64,000 bases of DNA. Source: Caballeronia sp031450805 (GTDB taxonomy: Bacteria > Pseudomonadota > Gammaproteobacteria > Burkholderiales > Burkholderiaceae). Location: the NCBI RefSeq assembly GCF_031450805.1, contig NZ_JARTVY010000002.1:992001-1056000 (forward strand), in the 5' to 3' direction. The translations under genes and the position numbers were made by a program. Shown piece after piece: positions 53,635 to 61,815 of the stretch. The notes under the pieces are model-generated. The model was not told the origin of the DNA and ran no database searches. It saw only the letters and a list, made by a program, of their open reading frames with translations. Positions within the stretch are counted from its first letter, which is position 1. Every line of letters begins with the position of its first letter.

Positions 53635-54771
53635 TCATACGTTTCGCGCGATGACCATCCGCTGCACTTCGCTCGTCCCTTCGTAAATCTGCGTGATGCG
53701 GGCATCGCGATAATGCCGCTCCACCGGATAATCCTGCAGATAGCCGTATCCGCCGTGAATCTGGATCGCGTCCGAACACACGCGCTCGGCCATTTCCGAT
53801 GCGAACAGCTTCGCCTGCGATGCCTCCGACAAACACGGCACGCCCTCGGTCCGCATGCGCGCCGCGTGCAACACGAGCAGACGCGCCGCGTTGATCTGCG
53901 TCTGCATGTCCGCGAGCATGTTCGCGACCGACTGATGCTCGATGATCGGCTTGCCGAACTGCACCCGCTCGCGGGCGTAGGCGCGCGCCGCATCGAAAGC
54001 CGCGCGCGCGATGCCGAGCGCCTGCGCCGCAATCCCGATGCGCCCGCCCTCCAGGTTCGACAACGCAATCTTCAGCCCCTCGCCGCGCTCGCCGAGCAGA
54101 TTGGCGGCGGGAATGGCGCAATCGTCGAAGGTGATCGGGCAGGTATCCGATGCGCGAATGCCGAGCTTGTGCTCGGGCGGCCCGACGCTGAAACCCGGCG
54201 TGCCGGCCGGCACGATGAACGCCGAAATGCCGCGCTTGCCAAGTTCGGGATCCGTCACCGCGAAGACGATGGCCACGCCCGCGCGCCGCCCGTTCGTCAC
54301 GAACTGCTTGCTGCCGGAGATGATCCACTGGCCGTCGCGCTCGACGGCGCGCACGCGCAGGTTGTTCGCCTCCGAGCCCGCGTGCGGCTCGGTCAGGCAG
54401 AACGCGCCGATCACCTCGCCGCTCGCGAGCCTCGGCAGCCATTCGGCCTTTTGCGCATCGGTGCCATAGGCGAGGATCGGGCCGCAGCCGACGGAATTGT
54501 GGACGCTCATCAGCGTCGCGCACGAGGCGCAGCCCGCCGCGATCTCTTCCATCGCGAGCGCGTAGGCGGTGTAGTCGCTGTATGTGCCGCCGAAATCGCC
54601 CGGCACGATCATGCCGAGCAGCCCGAGTTCGCCGAGCTGCCGGACGACGGCGTCGGGAATCGCGCCGTCCTTGTCCCACTGGCCCGCGTTCGGCGCGAGC
54701 ACTTCGACCGAGAACTGGCGCGCCGCATCGCGAATCATGCGCTGCTCTTCGGTGAGAAAACTGTCGATCAT
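53635..54771 (-). CDS. Acyl-CoA dehydrogenase
   Basis: FAD enzyme of 378 residues catalysing alpha-beta oxidation of an acyl-CoA. Family blocks are AFCLTEPHAGSEANNLRVRA, GSKQFVTNGRRAGVAIVFA and IGIAAQALGIARAAFDAA. RVCSDAIQIHGGYGYLQDYP is followed by RHYRDARITQIYEGTSEVQRM, whose glutamate is the catalytic base position in short/medium-chain enzymes. ATG 54771 gives the normal N-terminus (LTEEQRMIRDAARQF). It is first in the two-gene operon with the ligase, and diverges from a small 53-residue gene. Confidence 0.95.
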   Translation of the reverse strand: MIDSFLTEEQRMIRDAARQFSVEVLAPNAGQWDKDGAIPDAVVRQLGELGLLGMIVPGDFGGTYSDYTAYALAMEEIAAGCASCATLMSVHNSVGCGPILAYGTDAQKAEWLPRLASGEVIGAFCLTEPHAGSEANNLRVRAVERDGQWIISGSKQFVTNGRRAGVAIVFAVTDPELGKRGISAFIVPAGTPGFSVGPPEHKLGIRASDTCPITFDDCAIPAANLLGERGEGLKIALSNLEGGRIGIAAQALGIARAAFDAARAYARERVQFGKPIIEHQSVANMLADMQTQINAARLLVLHAARMRTEGVPCLSEASQAKLFASEMAERVCSDAIQIHGGYGYLQDYPVERHYRDARITQIYEGTSEVQRMVIARNV

Positions 54772-54903
54772 GGTTGAACCCGGTGATGGTCTCGTGTGAC
54801 CAGAACGATCACGCGAACCGCGCGCTTTCGCCACCTAGTGACAACCCGAATGAATAAGGACGGTATATATTGAGAAACCTTCACCCTGCGCCCGGAGCAC
54901 GCC

Positions 54904-55065
54904 ATGACGCAGTCACCGCAAGACGCACCGAACAAGCCCTCGCAGCCCGCGACCGAAGAAGACTTGCTCGACGAGGCGCTCGACGAAACTTTTCCTGCCA
55001 GCGATCCGATCGCCGTTCATCCGCAACCCGAATCCACCGGGGACCGGCAAGCGCCCAAGAAGTGA
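54904..55065 (+). CDS. Small acidic hypothetical protein, 53 residues
   Basis: Begins MTQSPQDAPNKPSQPATEED and has the central motif DEALDETFPASDPIAVHP. This is a pattern seen repeatedly in short conserved proteins of Burkholderiales whose function is unknown. CCGGAG precedes ATG 54904 by 6 bases. It has no membrane or signal segment and is probably disordered around a short conserved core. It is monocistronic: a tatata-rich stretch at 54862-54871 is the likely promoter. Confidence 0.65.
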   Translation: MTQSPQDAPNKPSQPATEEDLLDEALDETFPASDPIAVHPQPESTGDRQAPKK

Positions 55066-55074
55066 ATCGCGCCT

Positions 55075-55752
55075 TCAGTTGGCGTCGTTCGACTCCGGCT
55101 CGTCGGGCGACGCCAGCAAGGCGACGAGTTTCTCGACGTGTTGATGCAGCAGCTTGACGTGCTTGTCGATCTGTTCGAGCCGGCCCGACAAATCGGCCTT
55201 CGCGGCTTCGCTCATGCGCTCGGACGCGATGAGTTCATCGGCCTTCGGCAGCATCGGCTCGACCTGGAGCAGGCCAAGCTGACGCTCGAGGCGCCGCAGA
55301 TCCTGCGACAGCAGTTCGCGGTTCTTCCTGAACAGGAGATCGCGCCGGTTCGCCTCCGCCTGCTGCTGGGCGAGATCGGCGACGCGCCGCGTGGCTTCGG
55401 TCTGGGACAGCAGCGGCTCGGGGCCGCGAAGCACGGAACGCTTCGGCGCCGGATGCGCGCTGCCGCGAAAAGTTGCGAACGGCCGTTCCTCGTCGAGTGC
55501 GCGCCTGACTTCCGGGGGCACGTCGGCGGGGGCGCGGCGCTCGTCCATCCAGTGCGGCGGCAGGCCGGACACCAGTTCGATGCCGCGCACGAACTCCTCG
55601 TTGAAATCGCGCTGCCCCGCGACGATCAGCTTCATGAACGACGGCGAGAAGTTCATCATGCGGGCGAGACGCGTCGCGCCGCCCGGCGAGCCGGTCAGCA
55701 CGTTCATGTTCGCGCGCCAGACGACAAATAACGTTTCGTCGAAATCTTCCAT
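55075..55752 (-). CDS. Hypothetical protein with HTH-like N-domain and coiled coil
   Basis: The 225 residues start at ATG 55752, behind a good AGGAG. The first 70 residues (TGSPGGATRLARMMNFSPSF, FNEEFVRGIELVSGLPP) look like a small helical DNA-binding domain of Cro/C1 type, with a possible recognition helix in the MMNFSPSFMKLIV turn. The middle is Pro-rich. Residues about 125-215 are a long charged coiled coil (RRDLLFRKNRELLSQDLRRL, EQIDKHVKLLHQHVEKLVAL). A regulator with dimerising coil is possible; this is inference from shape only. Confidence 0.65.
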   Translation of the reverse strand: MEDFDETLFVVWRANMNVLTGSPGGATRLARMMNFSPSFMKLIVAGQRDFNEEFVRGIELVSGLPPHWMDERRAPADVPPEVRRALDEERPFATFRGSAHPAPKRSVLRGPEPLLSQTEATRRVADLAQQQAEANRRDLLFRKNRELLSQDLRRLERQLGLLQVEPMLPKADELIASERMSEAAKADLSGRLEQIDKHVKLLHQHVEKLVALLASPDEPESNDAN

Positions 55753-55955
55753 GGACAGGCTCCTGGCGGACCGATGCGCCCGCATGCGCTCATCGCCGTG
55801 GCGCGCGACGATGCCGCGCGCGTGTGTATCCTGTTTCCGATTGCCACTGTGCGCCGCACCCGGCGCGCCTTCTAACGGCACATACCGCATAAAACACCAT
55901 ACTCAGGTCGACGGCAAGCGGCACGAGAGACCAACAGTCCCCGCGCCGCCAGGCC

Positions 55956-57251
55956 TTACGGTTCGTTGCGCAGATACCCTTCCTTGCTCGGGTCCATCAT
56001 CATCCATGACACGACGAACGAGATCGCGCACATCACGGTGACATACCAATAGAACGCCGATTCGTTTCCGATGTTCTTCAGAAACAGCGCGACGTATTCG
56101 GCCGATCCGCCGAACACCGCATTCGCCACCGCATACGACAGCCCGACGCCCAGCGCACGCACTTCCGGCGGGAACATCTCGGCCTTGATGAGACCGCTGA
56201 TCGACGTATAAAAGCTCACGATGGCGAGCGCCACCACCACCAGCACGAACGCCGCGACCGGGCTCGTGACGTCGCGCAGCGCGTGCAGCAGCGGCACGGT
56301 GCCGATGGTCGCGAACGCGCCGAAGAAGAGCATCGAGCGGCGGCGGCCGATGCGGTCGGACAGCGCCCCGAAGAGCGGCTGCAGCAGCATGTACACGAAG
56401 AGCGCGCCGGTCATCACGTTACTGGCGGTCTTGGCGTGCATGCCCGCCGTGTTGACCAGATACTTCTGCATGTACGTGGTGAACGTATAGAAGATCAGCG
56501 ATCCGCCCGCCGTGAAGCCGACCACCGTCAGGAACGCTTTCTTGTGCTGCATCAGGCCGGCGAGCGTACCCGCTTCCTTGCGCTCGCGGATTTCGGCGGT
56601 CGTGGTTTCATCGAGTGAACGGCGCAGAAAGAGCGACACGAGCGCCGCGCACGCGCCGATGAAAAACGGCACGCGCCAGCCCCATGCCTTGAGTTCTTCC
56701 GTCGACAGAAAAAGCTGGAGGATGACGAGCACCAGCAGCGCGGCAAGCTGTCCGCCGATCAGGGTCACGTACTGGAACGACGCGAAGAAGCCGCGACGTC
56801 CGCGCAACGCGACCTCACTCATGTAGGTCGCGCTCGTGCCGTATTCGCCGCCTACCGACAAGCCCTGAAAGAGCCGCGCGATCAGGAGGAACAAGGGCGC
56901 CCATGCGCCGATGGTCGCGTACGTCGGCAGGAACGTGATGACAAGCGAGCCGCCGCACATCATCAGCACGGAGATCATCATCGCGTTGCGGCGGCCGTGC
57001 TTGTCGGCGATGCGGCCGAAAAGCCATCCGCCGATAGGTCGCATCAGGAAGCCGGCCGCGAACACGCCGGCCGTGTTCAGCAATTGCGTGGTCGGATCGC
57101 CCTTCGGGAAAAATGCCGCCGAGAAATACAGCGCGAGGAACGAGTAGATATAGAAGTCGAACCACTCGACGAGATTGCCCGACGATGCCCCGACGATGGC
57201 GAATACGCGTCGCCGGGTGTCCTCTGCGGTGTACATGGGATGGTCGCTCAT
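55956..57251 (-). CDS. MFS transporter, metabolite:H+ symporter family (KgtP-like)
   Basis: Twelve-helix permease of 431 residues. VGASSGNLVEWFDFYIYSFLA, RPIGGWLFGRIADKHGRRNA, RLFQGLSVGGEYGTSATYMS and LSDRIGRRRSMLFFGAFATI are hallmark blocks of the MHS family, which imports 2-oxoglutarate, citrate, proline/betaine or shikimate. The sequence is closest in feel to alpha-ketoglutarate permease; the substrate remains uncertain. ATG 57251 is preferred to 57311. It diverges from the DUF2891 gene across a strong inverted repeat that may control one or both. Confidence 0.92.
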   Translation of the reverse strand: MSDHPMYTAEDTRRRVFAIVGASSGNLVEWFDFYIYSFLALYFSAAFFPKGDPTTQLLNTAGVFAAGFLMRPIGGWLFGRIADKHGRRNAMMISVLMMCGGSLVITFLPTYATIGAWAPLFLLIARLFQGLSVGGEYGTSATYMSEVALRGRRGFFASFQYVTLIGGQLAALLVLVILQLFLSTEELKAWGWRVPFFIGACAALVSLFLRRSLDETTTAEIRERKEAGTLAGLMQHKKAFLTVVGFTAGGSLIFYTFTTYMQKYLVNTAGMHAKTASNVMTGALFVYMLLQPLFGALSDRIGRRRSMLFFGAFATIGTVPLLHALRDVTSPVAAFVLVVVALAIVSFYTSISGLIKAEMFPPEVRALGVGLSYAVANAVFGGSAEYVALFLKNIGNESAFYWYVTVMCAISFVVSWMMMDPSKEGYLRNEP

Positions 57252-57406
57252 GATGTGCTCAGCTTGTCTGTTTGAACGGATCGCAAACCCGGCGCGAGGC
57301 CGGAACGGCACGCTCTGTCGGCGTTCGGGCGCAAGTTTAAACGACGCATCGGCGCTCGGCTTGCAGAGCTTCTATCGATAATGACGCACCTAGGTGATTA
57401 CCCCGA

Positions 57407-57445
57407 CATGAGACTTTCTCGATGCTTTATCGATAAAGTCTCATG
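57407..57445. promoter_or_regulatory. Long inverted repeat, candidate operator for the divergent MFS/DUF2891 promoters
   Basis: CATGAGACTTT (57407-57417) and AAAGTCTCATG (57435-57445) are perfect reverse complements, 17 bases apart. A second palindrome inside, CTTTATCGATAAAG (57425-57438), repeats the TATCGATA also found at 57373-57380. The site is in the 236-base divergent gap, 42 bases before the DUF2891 ATG. Nested, repeated dyads are typical of a binding site for a dimeric or multimeric regulator. No regulator gene is adjacent. Confidence 0.6.
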
Positions 57446-57487
57446 CTAGATTGCTGTCCCGGTTTCCCGTTTCACCGCGAGGTGCGC

Positions 57488-58510
57488 ATGAACAAGCAGA
57501 ATGCGACGGCGCTGGACGCCGCGCTGGCATCCAAGTTCGCGCGGGTTGCGCTCGGTCATCTGACGCGCGAATACCCGAACAAGCTCGATCACGTGATGGC
57601 AAGCGCGGCCGACGTGCAGAGTCCGCGCGCGCTGCATCCCATCTTCTACGGCAGCTTCGACTGGCATTCGTGCGTGCACGGCTACTGGCTGATCGCGCGG
57701 CTCTACGACCGCTTCCCGGATCTGCCCGAAGCCGCGAGCATCCGCGCGGTCATCGACGAGCATTTCACCGACGCCAACGTTGCAGCGGAAGTCGCCTATT
57801 TGCAGCGGCCGGCGTCGCGCGGCTTCGAGCGGCCCTACGGCTGGGCGTGGCTGCTCGCCCTCGCGGGCCAGCTTCGCTCGATGCGCTCGGACGACGGCGC
57901 CCGCTGGGCCCGCACGCTGCAACCGCTCGCCGATGCCTTCGTCGATCGCTTCGAGGACTTCCTGCCGAAATCGACGTACCCCTTACGTGTCGGCACGCAC
58001 TTCAACATGGCGTTCGCGCTGACGCTGTCGCTCGGCTATGCGCGGACGGCCGGCAATGCCGGTTTCGCGCGCCTGCTCGAAGAGACCGCGATGCGCTGGT
58101 TCGCGGACGATGTCGCGTGCCAGGCGTGGGAGCCGGCCGGGGACGAATTCCTGTCGCCGTCGCTGATGGAAGCGGTGCTGATGCGTCACGTGCTCCCGGC
58201 GGAACGCTTCGCCGGCTGGTTCGATGCGTTCCTGCCGCGCCTCGCGAACCGTGAACCCGCGACGCTCTTCGTGCCCGCGACCGTCACCGATCGCAGCGAC
58301 GGCAAGCTCGCGCATCTCGACGGCCTGAATCTGAGCCGCGCATGGTGCCAGCGGACGATTGCGCGGGCGCTGCCTGCCGGTGACGCGCGTATCGCCGTGC
58401 TCGAAGCGGCGGCCGAAGCGCATCTGGCGTCGGGCATTGCGCACGTCGCCGGCGATTACATGGGCGAGCACTGGCTCGCGACCTTCGCCCTGCTCGCGCT
58501 CGAAGCGTGA
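57488..58510 (+). CDS. DUF2891 domain-containing protein
   Basis: The 340-residue protein starts at ATG 57488 with GAGGTG before it. Blocks include HPIFYGSFDWHSCVHGYWLI near residue 55, YGWAWLLALAGQLRS, VGTHFNMAFALTLSLGYART and AGDYMGEHWLATFALLALEA at the end. The pattern is an all-alpha toroid-like (six-hairpin) fold of unknown enzymatic role; conserved Trp/His pairs suggest a glycoside-hydrolase-like or hydrolase active site. No signal peptide. It is divergent from the MFS permease and could act on the imported compound; that is a guess from context. Confidence 0.88.
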   Translation: MNKQNATALDAALASKFARVALGHLTREYPNKLDHVMASAADVQSPRALHPIFYGSFDWHSCVHGYWLIARLYDRFPDLPEAASIRAVIDEHFTDANVAAEVAYLQRPASRGFERPYGWAWLLALAGQLRSMRSDDGARWARTLQPLADAFVDRFEDFLPKSTYPLRVGTHFNMAFALTLSLGYARTAGNAGFARLLEETAMRWFADDVACQAWEPAGDEFLSPSLMEAVLMRHVLPAERFAGWFDAFLPRLANREPATLFVPATVTDRSDGKLAHLDGLNLSRAWCQRTIARALPAGDARIAVLEAAAEAHLASGIAHVAGDYMGEHWLATFALLALEA

Positions 58511-58523
58511 TCGATCGGACGGG

Positions 58524-58841
58524 TCAGCGCGGCTGGAACGCAATCACGCTCATTCCGATCAGCGCGATGGCCGCGCCGGTCAGGTCCCACGCCGTCGGCC
58601 TGATCCGGTCGATCGCCCACAGCCACGCGATCGCCGTGCCGATATACACGCCGCCATACGCGGCGTAGATGCGGCCGGAGGCGGCATCGTGCAGCGTCAG
58701 CAGCCAGGCGAAGAGCGCGAGCGACAACGCGCCCGGCGCCACGAGCCACGGCGATCCGCCCGCCTTCAGCCATCGATACGGAAAATAGCAGCCCGCGATT
58801 TCCGCGAGCGCGGTCACGACATAGAGCGCGAAGGTTTTCAT
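58524..58841 (-). CDS. ynfA: YnfA family (UPF0060) small membrane protein
   Basis: The 105-residue inner-membrane protein has four helices. KTFALYVVTALAEIAGCYFP is the first; ASGRIYAAYGGVYIGTAIAW is the conserved central motif. ATG 58841 is used because the canonical N-terminus of the family is MKT; ATG 58850 is also in frame. UPF0060 proteins are small DMT-like transporters of uncertain substrate. The gene is convergent with DUF2891, 13 bases away. Confidence 0.93.
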   Translation of the reverse strand: MKTFALYVVTALAEIAGCYFPYRWLKAGGSPWLVAPGALSLALFAWLLTLHDAASGRIYAAYGGVYIGTAIAWLWAIDRIRPTAWDLTGAAIALIGMSVIAFQPR

Positions 58842-58937
58842 GGCGTGCATTATCGGCGCGGGGGCGGGCGTGCGTCAGGTTGCGCCGCCGCGCCGCGCTG
58901 ACGACAATATCGCCTTTGTCCGCCTGCGCGCTTCCCT

Positions 58938-60296
58938 TTGACCGATTCCCCGCACTCCCCTCACGCCGACGCGCTGCCGGTGCACTGGCATCGACGGGTG
59001 TTGACGCTCGCGTTCCCCATCGTCCTCGCCAATCTCACGCAGCCGATTCTCGGCGCAGTCGATACCGCCGTCGCCGGCCATCTGGACGGGCCGCAATATC
59101 TCGGCGGCGTCGCGCTGGGCGGTCTCGTATTCAGCTTCGTATTCTGGGGCTTCGGCTTTCTGCGCATGGGCACGACGGGCCTCGTCGCGCAGGCCTTCGG
59201 CGCACGCGATGCGGCCGCCGTGCGCGCGAGCGTGCTGCGCGCGCTGATGCTCGCACTTGCGATCGGAGCGGCGCTGCTCGCGCTGCAAGTGCCGATCATC
59301 CGGTACGCGCTCGGCATGCTCGGCGGCAGCGGCGCGGTGCAGGACACCGCGAGTGCGTATTGTCACGCGCGCATCTGGGCCGCGCCGTTCGCGCTCGGCA
59401 ATTACGCGGTGCTCGGTTATCTGCTCGGCTGTCAGCGCGTGCGGCTCGCGCTCCTCACGCAGGTGTTCATCAACGCGGTAAATATCGTCGCGGTGCTGCT
59501 GTTCGTGTATCGCTTCAGTTGGGGGATCGGCGGTATCGGCGCGGCGACCGCGTTTGCGGATGTCTGCGGCTTCGCGCTCGGCGCAGCGGTTCTCTGGCGT
59601 CTGCGCGAACGCGGCCTGCCGCCGCTCGCGCTGGCTGCGCTGTTCGATCTTCGCGCGATCCGCCGCCTCATCGCGATCAATCGCGACATCTTCGTGCGCA
59701 CGCTCTGTCTGCTGGGCTCGTATGGCTGGTTCGCGCACATGGGCGCGCGTCAGGGCGATGCCGTCCTCGCCGCCAACGCGCTCCTGCTCAACTTTCAGAC
59801 GTTCATGGCCTTCGGGCTCGATGGCTTCGCGCATGCGGCGGAAGCGCTCGTGGGTGCGGCGACGGGCGCGCGCGACCGGCACGCGTTCCGCCAGGCCGTC
59901 AGGGTGACGATGCTGTGGTCGGTCATCGGCGCGGCGGGATTTTCCATCGTGTACTGGATCAGCGGCGAATGGATCATCGCGCGGCTGACGGATCAGGCCG
60001 TCGTGCGCGCGGCGGCGATGCACTATCTGCCGTGGGCCGCGCTCCTGCCGCTCGCGTCCGTCGCGGGATTCCAGCTCGACGGCGTGTTCATCGGCGCCAC
60101 GCGCACGCGCGAGCTGATGAAGGCGATGGCCGTATCGCTCATGGTGTTCATGGTCGCCGCGTGGACGCTCGTCGGCTCGCTGGGCAATCACGGGCTTTGG
60201 CTCGCGCTCACCGTGTTCATGGTGGCGCGAGGCATTACGCTGCTGATGCAGTTGCCGTCGATCGAGAGGGCGTCGTGTGCGGGCGGACGGGCGTGA
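58938..60296 (+). CDS. MATE family efflux transporter (DinF-like)
   Basis: The 452-residue protein has twelve helices in two six-helix bundles. The first begins HRRVLTLAFPIVLANLTQPI; LGGVALGGLVFSFVFWGFGF and FLRMGTTGLVAQAFGARDAA follow. The second bundle starts IRRLIAINRDIFVRTLC and includes AFGLDGFAHAAEALVGAATG. It expels drugs or metabolites using sodium or protons. The frame has no ATG before the first helix, so the start is TTG 58938 without an obvious ribosome site. A GTG 14 codons later is possible, hence the N-terminus is uncertain. DinF-group membership is from sequence style. Confidence 0.92.
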   Translation: MTDSPHSPHADALPVHWHRRVLTLAFPIVLANLTQPILGAVDTAVAGHLDGPQYLGGVALGGLVFSFVFWGFGFLRMGTTGLVAQAFGARDAAAVRASVLRALMLALAIGAALLALQVPIIRYALGMLGGSGAVQDTASAYCHARIWAAPFALGNYAVLGYLLGCQRVRLALLTQVFINAVNIVAVLLFVYRFSWGIGGIGAATAFADVCGFALGAAVLWRLRERGLPPLALAALFDLRAIRRLIAINRDIFVRTLCLLGSYGWFAHMGARQGDAVLAANALLLNFQTFMAFGLDGFAHAAEALVGAATGARDRHAFRQAVRVTMLWSVIGAAGFSIVYWISGEWIIARLTDQAVVRAAAMHYLPWAALLPLASVAGFQLDGVFIGATRTRELMKAMAVSLMVFMVAAWTLVGSLGNHGLWLALTVFMVARGITLLMQLPSIERASCAGGRA

Positions 60297-60343
60297 CTAT
60301 CGCGCTTAGCCGGGCATCGAGCGCGAAGGCACGGACGCGGACG

Positions 60344-60739
60344 TCAGGACCCCTTGCCCTGGATAGCCTGCGAACGGATTCTGGCTCCCACGGTTGCTTC
60401 GACAATCTTGTCGCGAAGATCGTCCACCTTGTCCTGCCGGACGATGGGTATATCGAGCCTTCTTGCTAAAGTTTCCAACGCTTTCTTCGAGGGAAACTTC
60501 TCATCCAGGAGCGCTTGCGCGTCGTGACGGCTCGACAGTGCGGTTATTTGGCCGATTGCCTCATCTGCCGAGATGCCCGGAACGGGTGAACTCGGCTCCT
60601 CCTTGGTGCGGCGACGGATTGCACGCAGTTCGATCGAATACTGCGGATCCGAGAACTTCTTCAACTCTTCGTCCGACAAGGATTCAAGCGCCTCGGCGAT
60701 CCGACGAAAAGCCGCGCGTAGATCGATTCCCGCGCTCAT
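60344..60739 (-). CDS. Small partner protein of a ParA-like ATPase
   Basis: The 131 residues begin MSAGIDLRAAFRRIAEALES, and the middle is charged. The C-terminal third, ALETLARRLDIPIVRQDKVD, then LRDKIVEATVGARIRSQAI, resembles a SAP/Rho-N-like helical module with a terminal ATVGAR-R-AI signature. ATG 60739 overlaps the ATPase stop (ATGA). No membrane or signal segment. It may be the DNA-binding or cargo adaptor that works with the ATPase. I did not recognise a named family; the module role is inferred from coupling and size. The gene is less GC-rich than its neighbours. Confidence 0.75.
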   Translation of the reverse strand: MSAGIDLRAAFRRIAEALESLSDEELKKFSDPQYSIELRAIRRRTKEEPSSPVPGISADEAIGQITALSSRHDAQALLDEKFPSKKALETLARRLDIPIVRQDKVDDLRDKIVEATVGARIRSQAIQGKGS

Positions 60740-61671
60740 AGCTCGGCCTCATCGAGCGACGCTTCGAACTCGGTCACGAAATCCTCGATTTCCTCGACCA
60801 CGTCGGAGTGAGTACCGGATGAATAGTGATTCAGCACGACGGGGCGCAGATTCTGCGGGGCGTCTGCGAATATGGTTTTGTTTTCGCGAAAGAAGGATTC
60901 AAAAGCTTTTATGCCTAGTCGCCGGGTCTGAGATATGAACTGTCTTTGCGCGGCGATGGGTTGCCCGCCCGTTATCTGAATCATCGTTAAAACGACGCCC
61001 AGGATGTCCGGTGAAATCTCTTCGATGTCGCCGTCCAGCTGTGCGTACTCATTGAACTCGCGTACCAGATCATTCACGCTGCGATGGAGGTAGTCGATTC
61101 CGAGCGTCGACAGGTAGTCCGGCTTGGCGGGAATCAGAATCTTTTCCGCTGCGACAATCGCGTTCTTCGTGACGATGTTGAAGTTCGGCGGACAGTCGAT
61201 GAGGACGATATCGTAGTCAGTCGTAACCTTGAGTTCCTCGATCGCTGATCGAAGCTTGCCGTGCACCTTGATGTAGTTCCGCTTGGTCTGCTGGATATTG
61301 ACGCCGCCCAGGAGCGTTGCAAGCTCGAGGTCGACATTGATCAAGCCGAGGTGAGAGCAGATCAGGTCGATTCTCCCGCCACTACCCGCAACGGCCTCAT
61401 TTGCACTTCGGGGTGCGATGACAAACGAAGTAAGGCATGGCGGCTCCGAGCTTTGACTGACCGCGTCAAACCACGATTTAATCGTCTTCGCTTCCTTGTA
61501 CTTGTCATCCCACTCGTCCGGGGTAACAAACGAAAACGTCAGACTGGCTTGAGCGTCGGTGTCGATCAGCAATACTTTTTTTCCGCGAAACGCGAGTTCC
61601 GCTGCGAGGTTCGACGTGACGGTCGTCTTGCCGACCCCGCCTTTATAGTTGATTACTGCAACGATATCCAT
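60736..61671 (-). CDS. ParA family ATPase (AAA_31-like)
   Basis: The 311 residues start at ATG 61671 with AGGGGAG directly upstream. The deviant Walker A KGGVGKTT is at residues 10-17 in VAVINYKGGVGKTTVTSNLA. IDTDAQASLTF is the A' motif and YDIVLIDCPPNFNIV the Walker B. It has no N-terminal HTH, unlike plasmid ParA of type Ia. No parB or parS is adjacent, and the only partner is the coupled 131-residue gene. This argues against chromosome or plasmid segregation and for a specialised positioning or defence-type role. The DNA (60.34-61.74 kb) is AT-richer than the rest of the window. Confidence 0.9.
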   Translation of the reverse strand: MDIVAVINYKGGVGKTTVTSNLAAELAFRGKKVLLIDTDAQASLTFSFVTPDEWDDKYKEAKTIKSWFDAVSQSSEPPCLTSFVIAPRSANEAVAGSGGRIDLICSHLGLINVDLELATLLGGVNIQQTKRNYIKVHGKLRSAIEELKVTTDYDIVLIDCPPNFNIVTKNAIVAAEKILIPAKPDYLSTLGIDYLHRSVNDLVREFNEYAQLDGDIEEISPDILGVVLTMIQITGGQPIAAQRQFISQTRRLGIKAFESFFRENKTIFADAPQNLRPVVLNHYSSGTHSDVVEEIEDFVTEFEASLDEAEL

Positions 61672-61815
61672 GACTCCCCTCGGCCGGATTATCAAAAGGG
61701 TGCAAAAAAATTCGAGTGGAGAATAGCACGACGAAGCAAATGGGCGATCAACATTAGCCTTCTGCGCTCACCGGTCGCGCAAGAAGGCCGACAACCTCAC
61801 GGCCTTACACCGCTT

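Noticed and set aside
58875..60191. A 438-codon minus-strand frame opposite the MATE transporter
   Set aside because: Arg/Glu-rich antisense shadow of a twelve-helix membrane protein; no ribosome site.
60736..61671. ParA gene considered as evidence for a replication origin or plasmid partition locus
   Set aside because: No parB, parS-like repeats, repA or DnaA-box cluster was seen nearby; the only partner is the small coupled gene.
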